Source: Sphingomonadaceae bacterium OTU29LAMAA1
GTDB lineage: Bacteria > Pseudomonadota > Alphaproteobacteria > Sphingomonadales > Sphingomonadaceae
Length of the DNA stretch: 64,000 nucleotides
Direction: 5' to 3'
NCBI GenBank assembly: GCA_024072375.1
Contig: CP099617.1
Coordinates: forward strand, 1,716,001-1,780,000
A model generated the notes under the pieces. It was not told the DNA's origin. It ran no database searches and saw nothing but the letters and a program-made list of their open reading frames with translations. This document shows, piece after piece, positions 26,622-35,771 of the stretch (position 1 is its first letter; each line of letters opens with the position of its first letter). Both the position numbers and the translations under genes were made by a program.

Positions 26622-27618
26622 GATAGTCACGGATCCGCTCGGCCCGATCGGGTGACGCACGCCCAAGCACGCCGCGCGCCGGTTCCGGCAGGTGATCGGC
26701 GGCGCGTGACGCATCGGCGCCGAAAACATAGTGATCGAACCAGCCGCGAACCGCGTCGCGTTCGCCCTGCGGCAGGTCGCGCACGGCCACCAACGCGTGG
26801 ATCAACGCCGCGAACGGCGACGCCATGGCCTGTTGCCCCCACCAATAATTCACCAGCACATTGAGCGGACCGATCGCCTTCACATCGTGCCACCAGAGCG
26901 AGGGGACATATATCGCATCGCCGGGTTCCAGCTCCGCGACCTGCATCTGCCCCATCGCTTCGGCGAAGCGGGGATAACGGTCGAGGTCGGGTGATTCGAG
27001 ATCGACCATGCTGGTCGGCTGGCCGGCGATCGTCCGATCCAGCGGACCGACGTACAGATTGCTCCCCTGCTCCGGCGGGAACAGGACGAAGCGTCGGCGG
27101 CCGGCGACGACCGCGGCGATGTTGCTCGATATGTCGTAATGGGTCGACACGCGGCTGGCGTTACCGATCCAAAGGCGCGGCACGGCGTCGGGTGTGGCCA
27201 GCGGCAATGGGTTGGCCTCGACCCAGCCGGGAAACGTATCCGCGGCAGTGGCGGCGCCGGCATACAGAGCAGGTACGTCGGGATCGTCGGCCTGCGCGAC
27301 GAGCTGGTCGAGCAGTACCGGCAGCAGCACCTGCGCCCGCTGGAAATTGAACCCCACCATATCGGGCGTGTAGAAGAACCGCCCGCGTTCCTCCGGCGCG
27401 GCAACCATGACATGCGCCGGACGGCCGCCGTTGAAACGCCGTATATAGGCGGCCATCGCGGCAGTTCCCCGCTGCCCTGCCTGCACAGCCGGCCAGTGTC
27501 GAACCAGTCCGCGCAGCACCGCGGGTTGATATGTCGGCACGACCTCTTCGGCGAAGCGCTGCGGCGTCATGTCACCGAATTCGCGGACGCGTGGGGCAAG
27601 ATCGATGGCGCCTGTCAT
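26596..27618 (-). CDS. JmjC-like cupin (Cupin_8) protein, putative Fe(II)/2-oxoglutarate oxygenase
   Basis: A 340-residue cytosolic protein (no signal) of the cupin-like family related to protein and peptide hydroxylases such as FIH and JMJD5. The iron-binding triad is intact: HxD in STHYDISSN (His160, Asp162) and the distal His in LWWHDV (His244). RRRFVLFPPEQGSNLY between them is the usual cupin strand. Family members hydroxylate protein side chains; the substrate here is unknown. It lies directly downstream of the TonB-dependent receptor on the same strand, separated by 113 bases that include a strong hairpin. Such cupins commonly accompany TonB receptors and halogenase-like genes in sphingomonads and caulobacters (from memory). 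Confidence 0.85.
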   Translation of the reverse strand: MTGAIDLAPRVREFGDMTPQRFAEEVVPTYQPAVLRGLVRHWPAVQAGQRGTAAMAAYIRRFNGGRPAHVMVAAPEERGRFFYTPDMVGFNFQRAQVLLPVLLDQLVAQADDPDVPALYAGAATAADTFPGWVEANPLPLATPDAVPRLWIGNASRVSTHYDISSNIAAVVAGRRRFVLFPPEQGSNLYVGPLDRTIAGQPTSMVDLESPDLDRYPRFAEAMGQMQVAELEPGDAIYVPSLWWHDVKAIGPLNVLVNYWWGQQAMASPFAALIHALVAVRDLPQGERDAVRGWFDHYVFGADASRAADHLPEPARGVLGRASPDRAERIRDYLIRALGRS

Positions 27619-27675
27619 GTCTTGTCCTGTGAACGACCGGACGATTCCGTAGCCGCTTCCCGCCCCGATACAAAG

Positions 27676-27708
27676 AAGGGTGGAGCACCGCGAAGGTGCT
27701 CCACCCTT
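27676..27708 (-). terminator. Strong hairpin after the TonB receptor gene
   Basis: Stem GGGTGGAGCACC (27678-27689) and GGTGCTCCACCC (27695-27706), extended by AA/TT to 14 base pairs, with loop GCGAA. On the minus strand it is followed by TTCTTTG. It lies 23 bases past the receptor stop, so it probably terminates or attenuates transcription before the cupin gene. Confidence 0.75.
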
Positions 27709-27731
27709 TCAGGGGGAGGAAAGTGAAAGGG

Positions 27732-30700
27732 TCAGAACGTCAGACGCGTCGTGATCGACAGCTGACGATCGCTCTTGAAGAAGGAGCGTGGGGCGGTGAG
27801 GCCTTGCGGGTTGAGCAGAAACACCGTCTTCGTCGTCGTATCGAGCAAGTTCTGCGCTTCGATGCCGATCTTGAAGTTTTTGTTCACCGTGAGGAATACC
27901 GATCCGTCAAGCTGACCGTTGCCGAGCGCATAGACCGGCAGGAACGGGAAGCAGCAGTCGCGGTTGGTCAGCAGGAACTTCGACCGCCAGCTATACGCGA
28001 AGCGGGTGTAGATCCCGCCCTTGTCATAGAAGGCGGCAACGTTGAAGTTGTACTTCGACAGACCGGCGAGCGGCAGGTTGTTGTAGATGCCGGTCACGTC
28101 GAGTGGTGGGCGCGATCCATCCGCCGAGCCATTGGTAGGCACGCCGTTCGGGATGTTGCTGGGATCGACGAAGGTAAAGGTCGCCTGCGTACCCAAGCCC
28201 GACAGCAATCCAGGCAGAAAGTCGTAGGTCTGCTGATAGCTTAGTTCTACGCCCTTGATCTTGCCATGGCCCGGCGCGTTCGCCGGACCGTTGACGGTCA
28301 CGTCGAAGGTTTGGCCATTGTTGGTGTAGGGCCGCTGGAACCCGTAATTGTCCAGGATGATATTAGTGAGGTCTTTGTAGAAGAAGGCCGCCGTCAGCGA
28401 ACCTACCTTGGCGAAATACCATTCGGCGGTCAGATCGAACTGCTTTGCCTCGATCGGACGGAGGTACGGGTTGCGGGCCGAAGCCTGGAAGCCATAGCTG
28501 CCCCTGGCGTTCGCGCCCGATGGCGAAACGAGGACGAAGTTGCGTAGATCGCCGAAGTTCGGCCGCGAGATCGCCTTGGACGCCGCAAAGCGGAACAGCA
28601 GCTTGTCGGTGGCTTGCAGCTTGACGTTCAGGCTGGGAAGCCAGTTGCTGAACTTTTGTGCCGCAATTTCGGCGCGGTTGCCGTTGGTTGTACCGGGCAC
28701 GTAGTTTGAAAACGCCTGAATGGCGGACTGCTGTGCCGCTGTGAGTGTACAGATGACCGGGATGGTCCCTTGCTGCGTGGGGTTCGCGATCGAATAGGTG
28801 CAATAGTTTTGCAGGTTGGTGTAGCGGGGCGGGTTCTGCGTGTCCGGCGTGAACACGTCGTTTGCCGACGGGAACGTCAATCGTCCGAACGACTCATCCT
28901 TGGTGTGGACGTAGCGAACGCCGATGTTGCCCGACAGGCTCATGCCGTTGCCGAAATCCTCGACCCCGAAGTCGGCGCGGGCGTAGGCGCTCCACGTCGT
29001 TTCGGTGTTGCGATACTCGGGCAACGCGCCGCGGTCCTCGAGCGGCGTGTAGTTGCCGCCTCCGGCCTTGGTGACCGTGCGCAGCAGCGCGGTCAGGGCG
29101 TCATGATCGCGCATGATGCTGTCAGGGATGTAAAAGGCGTTGGGCGGCTGCACCGCCTGATTGCGATAGAAATTGTCGTACGCGAACAGCGATGCCTGAT
29201 TGGCGGGCAGCGCGTTGAAGCCGACGGGGCCGCCACCGGTCCACGTGTCCGACACCGCGCCCCAATTGTTGTAGTCGTTGGTCCGCACGGTCTGATCGCG
29301 CTTGGCATAACGCCCGCCGGCCCGCACCTTGCGCAGGAAGCTGTCCTCGCTGACGTCGTAGCTCACGTCGCCGCGGAAGGCATATTCGTCGCCATCGTTG
29401 TCGGCGAGGTTGTTGAAGGCGTCGCGGAAATAGGTAGACGCCTTGCTGCCGAAATAGTCTGCGGTGTTACGACCGTCGGGACGCAGGTTGACCTGCGGCA
29501 CTTTACCGCGCAGGTCAATGTCGACACCCGAATAGGTCGCCATGTCGACGATGTCGTCACGATTGACCGACTTCGACTTCACATATTGACCGTCGAGGTT
29601 GATGTGCAGACGATCGGTCGGGTCGATCTTGGCGTTGAGCGAAAAATCCTGTGTCGTCGCTTTCTGGTAGAATGCGCGATTCGAGAAGGTCGTGAAGATG
29701 CCATTGGGCGCGAACTGCGTCAGTTCGCCATAGCTGCCGTCGGCACGATTGCCGAACACCGCGCCCGAATTCTTGACGATCGATCCGCTGGTGAAAACGC
29801 CGTTCGCGTCATAGGTGTTGGTGGTACCGGGGCGCGGGAAAGTCGTGGTGACGTCGCCGTAATAGACGTTCGGCTCGATCGTCTTTTCCAGCCAGTTCTG
29901 CTGCCCTTCTGTGCGCAGATATTGCGCGGTCAGCAGGAACGTCTTGGCCGCATTCTCGAACTGCGCCGCTGCCGACACGCCGATTCGCTTGCGATCAAAG
30001 GACTGGGTGCGTGAACCGCCGCCGACCGGGGTATAGACCGGGCCGACGCCGCCATTGGGCACCGGGAACGTATCGAACAGCGTCGACGAGAACGGCGTAC
30101 CCGCGTTGATCGTGCGACCTTCGCCGGCATCCTGGACACCGTTGCGGTTGCGATCGTCGTTGTAGCGCGGCAGCATCGACGACAGGAACACTGAGTCCGA
30201 GCGGCTGTACTGCTGCGAATAGCTGGCGCTGGCGAGGATGCCGAAGCGGCTGCCGCCGGCGGTGTCCCACTGTTGGCTGTAGAGGCCGACGACGGATGGC
30301 GCGCCGCGCTGCTCCATATCGCCCCAGTTCATGCTGCCCGACAGGTAGATCAGGCGCTGGTCCTGATCGAACGGCTTGCGGGTGTTGATGTTGACGGTGC
30401 CGGAGATACCGCCTTCGATCAGGTCGGCGGTCAGGTTCTTGAACACCTCGACAGAACCGATCAGTTCGCTCGGTACGTCGTTGAAGCCGATCTCGCGACC
30501 GCCCGACACCGCAAAGGTATCGCGGCCGTTGAATTCGCCACGCACATAGCTGAGGCCGCGGATGACGACGCCCGAGCCCTCGACCGAGAAGTGCTGCGAA
30601 TCATTGGGCGCTGCGAAGCGACTGATCGCGACGCCGGGGACGCGCTGGAGCGCCTCGTTGACCGAGCGATCGGGCAGCGCACCGATATCCTGCGCTGTGA

Positions 30701-31076
30701 TCGCGTCGACGACGGTGTCACTGTTCTTCTTGATGTTCTGCGCGGTGGCGAGGCTCTGGCGGACGCCGGTGACGACGATCTCGTCCCGCTCGGTCTCGGG
30801 CGGTGTGACCGCACCGTCCTGCGAACTGCCCGACGTGCCGGTGGTTGCGCCCGCCTGGTCGGTCGCGGTGGCGCCGGTGCCGGTATCGACGCCGGTGGTA
30901 CCAGACGTGGTGCCCTGCGACCCGCCGGTCACCGGCTTGGTCGGTGTCGCGCTATCCTGCGGGACCGTCCAGGCAAGTGCGGGTTGCGCCGCGCACAGCA
31001 TGGCAAGGGCGGATACACCGATGCTGAGGTCGCGCAATTTGGTGCGGCCCTCCCGACGCGTGTCACGAACGATCAT
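27732..31076 (-). CDS. TonB-dependent outer-membrane receptor
   Basis: A 1114-residue active transporter of the Caulobacter/Xanthomonas TonB receptor type. A signal peptide (about residues 1-35, ending PALA) is followed by a Thr/Gly/Ser-rich linker (about 36-92) and a TonB box DEIVVTGV (98-105). The plug domain runs from QNIKKNSDTVVDAI, with ALPDRSVNEALQRVPGV, through EVFKNLTADLIEGGISGTVNI. The barrel ends with an aromatic C-terminus ITTRLTF. There is no STN signalling domain. It probably imports the glycan fragments of the neighbouring locus or the substrate of the cupin/halogenase module; the sequence does not decide which. Confidence 0.92.
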   Translation of the reverse strand: MIVRDTRREGRTKLRDLSIGVSALAMLCAAQPALAWTVPQDSATPTKPVTGGSQGTTSGTTGVDTGTGATATDQAGATTGTSGSSQDGAVTPPETERDEIVVTGVRQSLATAQNIKKNSDTVVDAITAQDIGALPDRSVNEALQRVPGVAISRFAAPNDSQHFSVEGSGVVIRGLSYVRGEFNGRDTFAVSGGREIGFNDVPSELIGSVEVFKNLTADLIEGGISGTVNINTRKPFDQDQRLIYLSGSMNWGDMEQRGAPSVVGLYSQQWDTAGGSRFGILASASYSQQYSRSDSVFLSSMLPRYNDDRNRNGVQDAGEGRTINAGTPFSSTLFDTFPVPNGGVGPVYTPVGGGSRTQSFDRKRIGVSAAAQFENAAKTFLLTAQYLRTEGQQNWLEKTIEPNVYYGDVTTTFPRPGTTNTYDANGVFTSGSIVKNSGAVFGNRADGSYGELTQFAPNGIFTTFSNRAFYQKATTQDFSLNAKIDPTDRLHINLDGQYVKSKSVNRDDIVDMATYSGVDIDLRGKVPQVNLRPDGRNTADYFGSKASTYFRDAFNNLADNDGDEYAFRGDVSYDVSEDSFLRKVRAGGRYAKRDQTVRTNDYNNWGAVSDTWTGGGPVGFNALPANQASLFAYDNFYRNQAVQPPNAFYIPDSIMRDHDALTALLRTVTKAGGGNYTPLEDRGALPEYRNTETTWSAYARADFGVEDFGNGMSLSGNIGVRYVHTKDESFGRLTFPSANDVFTPDTQNPPRYTNLQNYCTYSIANPTQQGTIPVICTLTAAQQSAIQAFSNYVPGTTNGNRAEIAAQKFSNWLPSLNVKLQATDKLLFRFAASKAISRPNFGDLRNFVLVSPSGANARGSYGFQASARNPYLRPIEAKQFDLTAEWYFAKVGSLTAAFFYKDLTNIILDNYGFQRPYTNNGQTFDVTVNGPANAPGHGKIKGVELSYQQTYDFLPGLLSGLGTQATFTFVDPSNIPNGVPTNGSADGSRPPLDVTGIYNNLPLAGLSKYNFNVAAFYDKGGIYTRFAYSWRSKFLLTNRDCCFPFLPVYALGNGQLDGSVFLTVNKNFKIGIEAQNLLDTTTKTVFLLNPQGLTAPRSFFKSDRQLSITTRLTF

Positions 31077-31293
31077 GTCTACCCCTTTCAGTCCTCATCC
31101 CGAGACCGTCCTCCGGTACAAGCCGGAAGATCTGTCGCCGTATGCTCACGAGCTTGAGTGCCCGCCCTGTATGATCGCGTCGTATCCCGACCCAAATCTT
31201 GTCACAAGCAGAAATATCGCAACTTGATATAAGTATTCGATGAGGTAGGCTTTCCTGCAACAGGTACGGCCGCTCCGGCCCGGCCGCGGGGGA
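31077..31293. promoter_or_regulatory. Divergent promoter region between the TonB receptor and the halogenase operon
   Basis: This 217-base spacer holds an 11-base palindrome CTTGTCACAAG (31198-31208) and an AT-rich stretch with ATATAAGTATT (31226-31236). Both gene sets must start here, so co-regulation is likely. No promoter boxes are assigned with confidence. Confidence 0.45.
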
Positions 31294-32796
31294 GTGGATG
31301 TGGAGGCAAACCATCGCATCAGGGTCGTCGTGGTGGGTGGCGGCACAGCGGGATGGATGACGGCAGCCGCCCTCGCCACGCTGATTCCGGGCGCGGCCCG
31401 GGTCCATCTGGTCGAGTCGGCGGAGATCGGCATCGTCGGCGTCGGCGAGGCGACGCTGCCGCATCTGCGTGCTTTCGTAACCCGGCTGGGGATCGACGAG
31501 GCCGCGTTCATGGCCGCGACCAACGCGACGTTCAAGCTCGGCATCGAATTCCGCGATTTCGGTGCGATCGGCGAACGCTACATCCATCCGTTCGGCACCT
31601 ATGGGCGGCCGCTCGCCGGCGTCGGCTTCCACCATTATTGGTTGCGGCGCGACCGAGAGGCCACCATTCCTCCGATCGGCGCCTTTTCGCTGGGCGTTGC
31701 CGCGGCTGCGGATCACCGTTTCGCCAGACCCGGCGACGATCCGGACGATCTCGCGAACAGTTATGGCTATGCCTATCAATTCGACGCGACGCGGTTCGCG
31801 CCGTTCCTGCGCGCGCATGCCGAGGCCAGGGGGGCGGTGCGGACCGAGGGTACGGTGGCGACGGTCGAACGGCATCCGGAAAACGGCGACGTTACCGCCA
31901 TAGTGCTTACCGACGGGAGCCGGATCGAAGGCGACCTTTTCATCGATTGTTCGGGCTTTCGCGCCCTGTTGATCGGCGGCACGATGGACGAGGCATGGGA
32001 GGACTGGTCGCACTGGCTGCCCTGCGACCGCGCGGTTGCCGCGCCGTGCGCATCACCGGAGGGCGGCATCGAGCCGTACACCCGCGCCACCGCGATGCCG
32101 GCCGGATGGCGTTGGCGTATCCCCCTCACCCACCGGGTCGGCAATGGATACGTCTATGCCAGCGCCTTTCTGTCCGACACCGACGCCATGGACACGCTGG
32201 TCGGGTCGATGGAAGGACGACCGCTCGCGGACCCGCGACTGTTGCGCTTTCGCGCCGGGCGGCGGCGGCGCAGCTGGGTCGGCAACGTATTGGCCGTGGG
32301 GCTCGCGTCCGGGTTCCTCGAACCGCTCGAATCGACCAGCATCTATCTGGTGCAGATGGCGATTACGCAGTTGATCGAGCATTTCCCGAACATCCGGGTG
32401 ACGAACACGGATCGCGACGGGTTCAACGCTCTGGTCGATGGCGAATACGACCGGATCCGCGATTTCCTGATCCTGCACTATCACGCGACCCGGCGTGACG
32501 ATTCGCCATTCTGGAATCATGTGCGGACGATGGCGATCCCCGCCAGCCTCGCCGAAAAGATGGCGCTGTGGCGGCAGACGGCACAGGTATCGCAATATCG
32601 GCACGGACTGTTCCTCGAGCCGAGCTGGATCGCGGTCTATCTGGGTCAAGGCGTAGTGCCCGAAGGTTGGGACCCGCGCGCCGACCTTCCCGACGCGGCG
32701 GCGCTGGATCGGGCGATGACGGCCCTGCACGACGGTATCGCCGCCACGGTGTCGGGCATGCCCGACCACGCAGCCTATCTGGCTGCCGCCGCGTGA
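31294..32796 (+). CDS. Flavin-dependent halogenase (tryptophan-halogenase family), copy 1
   Basis: A 500-residue FADH2-dependent halogenase-family protein. All diagnostic features are present: FAD-binding VVGGGTAGW (about 14-22), catalytic Lys in ATFKLGIEF (Lys81), the WRWRIP motif that excludes monooxygenase activity (272-277), and the active-site Glu in EPLESTSIY (Glu346). The family halogenates tryptophan, indoles or related aromatics through hypohalous acid. A GTG at 31294 gives this length. A second GTG at 31300 is better spaced from the GGGGGAG ribosome-binding site and may be the true start. The stop overlaps the next gene (GTGA). No flavin reductase is encoded nearby. Confidence 0.88.
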   Translation: MDVEANHRIRVVVVGGGTAGWMTAAALATLIPGAARVHLVESAEIGIVGVGEATLPHLRAFVTRLGIDEAAFMAATNATFKLGIEFRDFGAIGERYIHPFGTYGRPLAGVGFHHYWLRRDREATIPPIGAFSLGVAAAADHRFARPGDDPDDLANSYGYAYQFDATRFAPFLRAHAEARGAVRTEGTVATVERHPENGDVTAIVLTDGSRIEGDLFIDCSGFRALLIGGTMDEAWEDWSHWLPCDRAVAAPCASPEGGIEPYTRATAMPAGWRWRIPLTHRVGNGYVYASAFLSDTDAMDTLVGSMEGRPLADPRLLRFRAGRRRRSWVGNVLAVGLASGFLEPLESTSIYLVQMAITQLIEHFPNIRVTNTDRDGFNALVDGEYDRIRDFLILHYHATRRDDSPFWNHVRTMAIPASLAEKMALWRQTAQVSQYRHGLFLEPSWIAVYLGQGVVPEGWDPRADLPDAAALDRAMTALHDGIAATVSGMPDHAAYLAAAA

Positions 32797-34235
32797 ATCG
32801 GCGCGAAGCCCTGCGCCGGATCGTCGTGATCGGCGGCGGCCCGACCGGCTGGTGCGCAGCGATCGGCTTCGCACGCGCTTTGCCGGGTGCCGAAGTGACG
32901 TTGCTCCCCCTGCCCCCGCCCCCTGATGCGTTGGCCGATCGATTGCCCGCGATCGGGCCGGACGCGATTGCGATGCTCGCCCAGATGGGCGTGGACGAGA
33001 CGGCGCTGATCGCATCCGGTGCCGCGACGCATCGCGTGGGCGAACGCTTCGCATGGGGCGGCGACCCGTTCGCGATTGGCGATGGCGAGGGTGTGCCATC
33101 GCTTGCCGGAGCGGCGCTGCACCAGCTCTGGCTGACCCATGGCGAAGGGGCGTTCGGCGCATTGGTGCCTGGTGCCGTGCTCGCCGAGGCGGAGCGGTTC
33201 GTCCATCCGGTCGACGATCCCCGATCTCTGCTGTCCTGCATCGACTATCATCTGCGACTGGACGGCGCGAAGGCGACTCAGGTGTTCGCGCAGATCGCTG
33301 CCGCGGCGCGGATCCGCGTCGCTCCCGTCGTCTCCATCGCCGTTGAGCGGGCCGGCGATACGATCGCCGCGATCGAGGCCGGCGGCACGCGCTGGACCGC
33401 CGACCTGTTCGTCGACGCAAGCGGCCCCGCCGCGCTGCTCGCACCGCCGGACACGCGATGGATCGACTGGAGCGACAGCCTGTCGGTTGACCGGTTGTTG
33501 CTGAAGGTCGAGGGTGCACGCCCCTCACCGGTCGATCGGTACGAGGTAACGGGCAGGGGGTGGGCCGCACGCTGGCCATCGGGCACGCAGACGCTGGCGG
33601 CATTCGCGTATTCCAGCGCGACGACGACCGACGCGCGGGCCCGGCGACAGTTCGGCGATGGTGAACGGATCGTGGTGCGGGCGCGTCGCCGGGCGCAGCC
33701 GTACGCGGGCAACGTGCTGGCGCTGGGCGATGCAGCAGTAGCGACAGGGCCGCTCGGCTGGTGGGGGCTACCGCTCGCGCTGTCGAACCTGTCACTGGCG
33801 CTGGAACTCATGCCGGCGCGGACAAGCGAACCGCTGCTGATCGCCGAATACAATCGTCGGGCCACGCTGCGGGCGGACAGGATTCACGCCTATATCGCAG
33901 CCTTTTATCTGGCGGGCACCCGCCGTAGCGGCGATTTCTGGCATGCGATGCGGACCCGGGCGGCACCGGACGAGCTTGCCACCGCGCTGGCGCAATTCGG
34001 TCAGCGCGGCACGCTGCCGCCGCTGGAAGAGGAGATGGTACCGCGCGTACAATGGCGACAGGCGCTGATCGGCCTTGGTCTGCGACCGGTGCGGCACGAT
34101 CCAGTGGCGCTGTCCATTCCGCGCGCAAGCGCCACGGCGTCTCTTGCCCAATTGCGCGCCGCGGTCGCATCGCTGCCCGGCCAACTGCCCCCCTATCCCG
34201 CGTATCTGGCGGCGATGATGCGAGAAACACGATGA
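32793..34235 (+). CDS. Degenerate halogenase-family flavoprotein, copy 2 (catalytic residues lost)
   Basis: A 480-residue protein whose fold follows the halogenase neighbours (FAD motif VVIGGGPTGW, similar length and order), but every catalytic hallmark is changed. The Lys is Arg (ATHRVGERF, Arg81), WxWxIP is WAARWP, and EPLE is GPLG, so both glutamates are gone. The frame is intact and is locked between its neighbours by a GTGA overlap at the start and an ATGA overlap at the end, which argues against a decaying pseudogene. It may be a scaffold, a substrate-binding or flavin-handling subunit, or an enzyme with another chemistry such as hydroxylation. No function can be assigned. Confidence 0.8.
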   Translation: MNRREALRRIVVIGGGPTGWCAAIGFARALPGAEVTLLPLPPPPDALADRLPAIGPDAIAMLAQMGVDETALIASGAATHRVGERFAWGGDPFAIGDGEGVPSLAGAALHQLWLTHGEGAFGALVPGAVLAEAERFVHPVDDPRSLLSCIDYHLRLDGAKATQVFAQIAAAARIRVAPVVSIAVERAGDTIAAIEAGGTRWTADLFVDASGPAALLAPPDTRWIDWSDSLSVDRLLLKVEGARPSPVDRYEVTGRGWAARWPSGTQTLAAFAYSSATTTDARARRQFGDGERIVVRARRRAQPYAGNVLALGDAAVATGPLGWWGLPLALSNLSLALELMPARTSEPLLIAEYNRRATLRADRIHAYIAAFYLAGTRRSGDFWHAMRTRAAPDELATALAQFGQRGTLPPLEEEMVPRVQWRQALIGLGLRPVRHDPVALSIPRASATASLAQLRAAVASLPGQLPPYPAYLAAMMRETR

Positions 34236-35704
34236 GCGGCGAACCGATCGGACGGGTGGTGATCGTAGGCGGCGGCACTGCCGGATGGATGGCGGCAGCC
34301 GCGGCGGCGCGGTTCCTCGACGACGGACGGCGGACGATCACGCTCATCGAATCGGATGCGATCGGCACGGTTGGCGTTGGCGAGGCGACCATCCCGCCGA
34401 TCCGCGGTTTCAATGCACGATTGGGAATCGACGAGGCGGAGTTCCTGCGCGCGACTGGCGGCACGCCGAAGCTGGGCATCGAGTTCGTCGGCTGGACCGA
34501 CGGGCGCGACCGCTACATCCACCCGTTCGGCACCCACGGCCGCGATATCGAAGGGCTGAATTTCCATCAGTTATGGTTGAAGCTGCGCCATGAGGCAGGG
34601 ATCGGCAGCATCGAGGATTATGCGATGTCGGCGGTGGCGGCGCGCGCGCATCGCTTCGCCCCGCCCTCGCCCGATCCACGTTCGCCCTTGTCCGGGCTGG
34701 AATATGCCTATCATTTCGATGCGGGTCTCTATGCCGGTTTCCTGCGCAGCCGTGCCGAAGCGCAGGGCGCGGTTCGTGTCGAAGGGCGGATCGTCGGGGT
34801 CGAGCAGGACGAGCACGGTCACGTCACCGCCGTCCGGCTGGAGGGTGACCGCCGGGTCGAGGGCGACCTGTTCATCGATTGCTCGGGCTTTCGCAGCATG
34901 CTGCTCGGCGAGACGATGGGCGTGTCGTTCGAGGACTGGTCGCATTGGCTGCCGTGCGACCGCGCGTTGGCGGTGCCGACCGAACGCAGCGCGCCGCTGC
35001 TTCCGTATACGCGCGCGACCGCACATGGTGCGGGCTGGCAATGGCGGATCCCGTTGCAGCATCGCACCGGCAACGGCCACGTCTATGCGAGCGCCTTTAC
35101 CGACGATGCGGAAGCCGAGCGGGTGCTCATGGCGCATCTCGACTCCCGACCGACCGCGCCGGCGCGCCAGCTGCGGTTCAAGGCCGGACGGCGGGCGCAG
35201 ATGTGGAAGGGGAACGTCGTCGCGCTCGGACTGGCGGGCGGATTTCTCGAACCGCTCGAATCGACGAGCATCCATCTGATCCAGACCGGCCTCTCGAAGC
35301 TGTTCGGGCTCTTCCCCGACATGCGGTTCACCGACATCGAGCGCGACGAATACAATCGCCTGATGAGCGACCAATATGTCGCCATCCGCGACTTCATCAT
35401 CCTGCATTATGCCGCGACGATGCGCGACGATACGCCATTCTGGCGATACGTCCGCACCATGCCGCTGCCGGACACGCTCACCCGCAAGATCGCGCTGTTT
35501 CGCGAAAAGGGCCGCATCTTCCGCTACGACGACGAGCTGTTCGCCATCCCGAGCTGGGTCGCGGTGATGCTGGGTCAGGGTATCATCCCCGATGGCTACG
35601 ACCCCGTGGTCGATGCGCTCGATACCGAACGCGTCGCAGGAGCGCTGCGGCGGATGCGCGGGGACTATGCCGCCATGGCGCAGCAGATGCCGATGGCGGG
35701 TTAA
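34232..35704 (+). CDS. Flavin-dependent halogenase (tryptophan-halogenase family), copy 3
   Basis: A 490-residue halogenase-family protein with the complete set of motifs: VIVGGGTAGWM (about 10-20), catalytic Lys in TPKLGIEF (Lys80), WQWRIP (269-274), and Glu in EPLESTSIH (Glu343). It is clearly closer to copy 1 than to the degenerate copy 2, sharing long blocks such as GDLFIDCSGF and EDWSHWLPCDRA. This suggests tandem duplication followed by divergence of the middle gene. The start overlaps the copy-2 stop (ATGA), making a three-gene translationally coupled operon. The aromatic substrate and the halide are unknown. Confidence 0.88.
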   Translation: MSGEPIGRVVIVGGGTAGWMAAAAAARFLDDGRRTITLIESDAIGTVGVGEATIPPIRGFNARLGIDEAEFLRATGGTPKLGIEFVGWTDGRDRYIHPFGTHGRDIEGLNFHQLWLKLRHEAGIGSIEDYAMSAVAARAHRFAPPSPDPRSPLSGLEYAYHFDAGLYAGFLRSRAEAQGAVRVEGRIVGVEQDEHGHVTAVRLEGDRRVEGDLFIDCSGFRSMLLGETMGVSFEDWSHWLPCDRALAVPTERSAPLLPYTRATAHGAGWQWRIPLQHRTGNGHVYASAFTDDAEAERVLMAHLDSRPTAPARQLRFKAGRRAQMWKGNVVALGLAGGFLEPLESTSIHLIQTGLSKLFGLFPDMRFTDIERDEYNRLMSDQYVAIRDFIILHYAATMRDDTPFWRYVRTMPLPDTLTRKIALFREKGRIFRYDDELFAIPSWVAVMLGQGIIPDGYDPVVDALDTERVAGALRRMRGDYAAMAQQMPMAG

Positions 35705-35771
35705 CACGGCCTCCAAACACCCGAATTGGTTTTGTTACACATATTTAAGCCGCTCCACCCAAACCCGCGCC

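Noticed and set aside
32793..34235. Halogenase copy 2 as a pseudogene or sequencing error
   Set aside because: The frame is complete and of normal length, and start and stop are both coupled to the neighbours. The changes are coordinated at catalytic positions rather than frameshifts.
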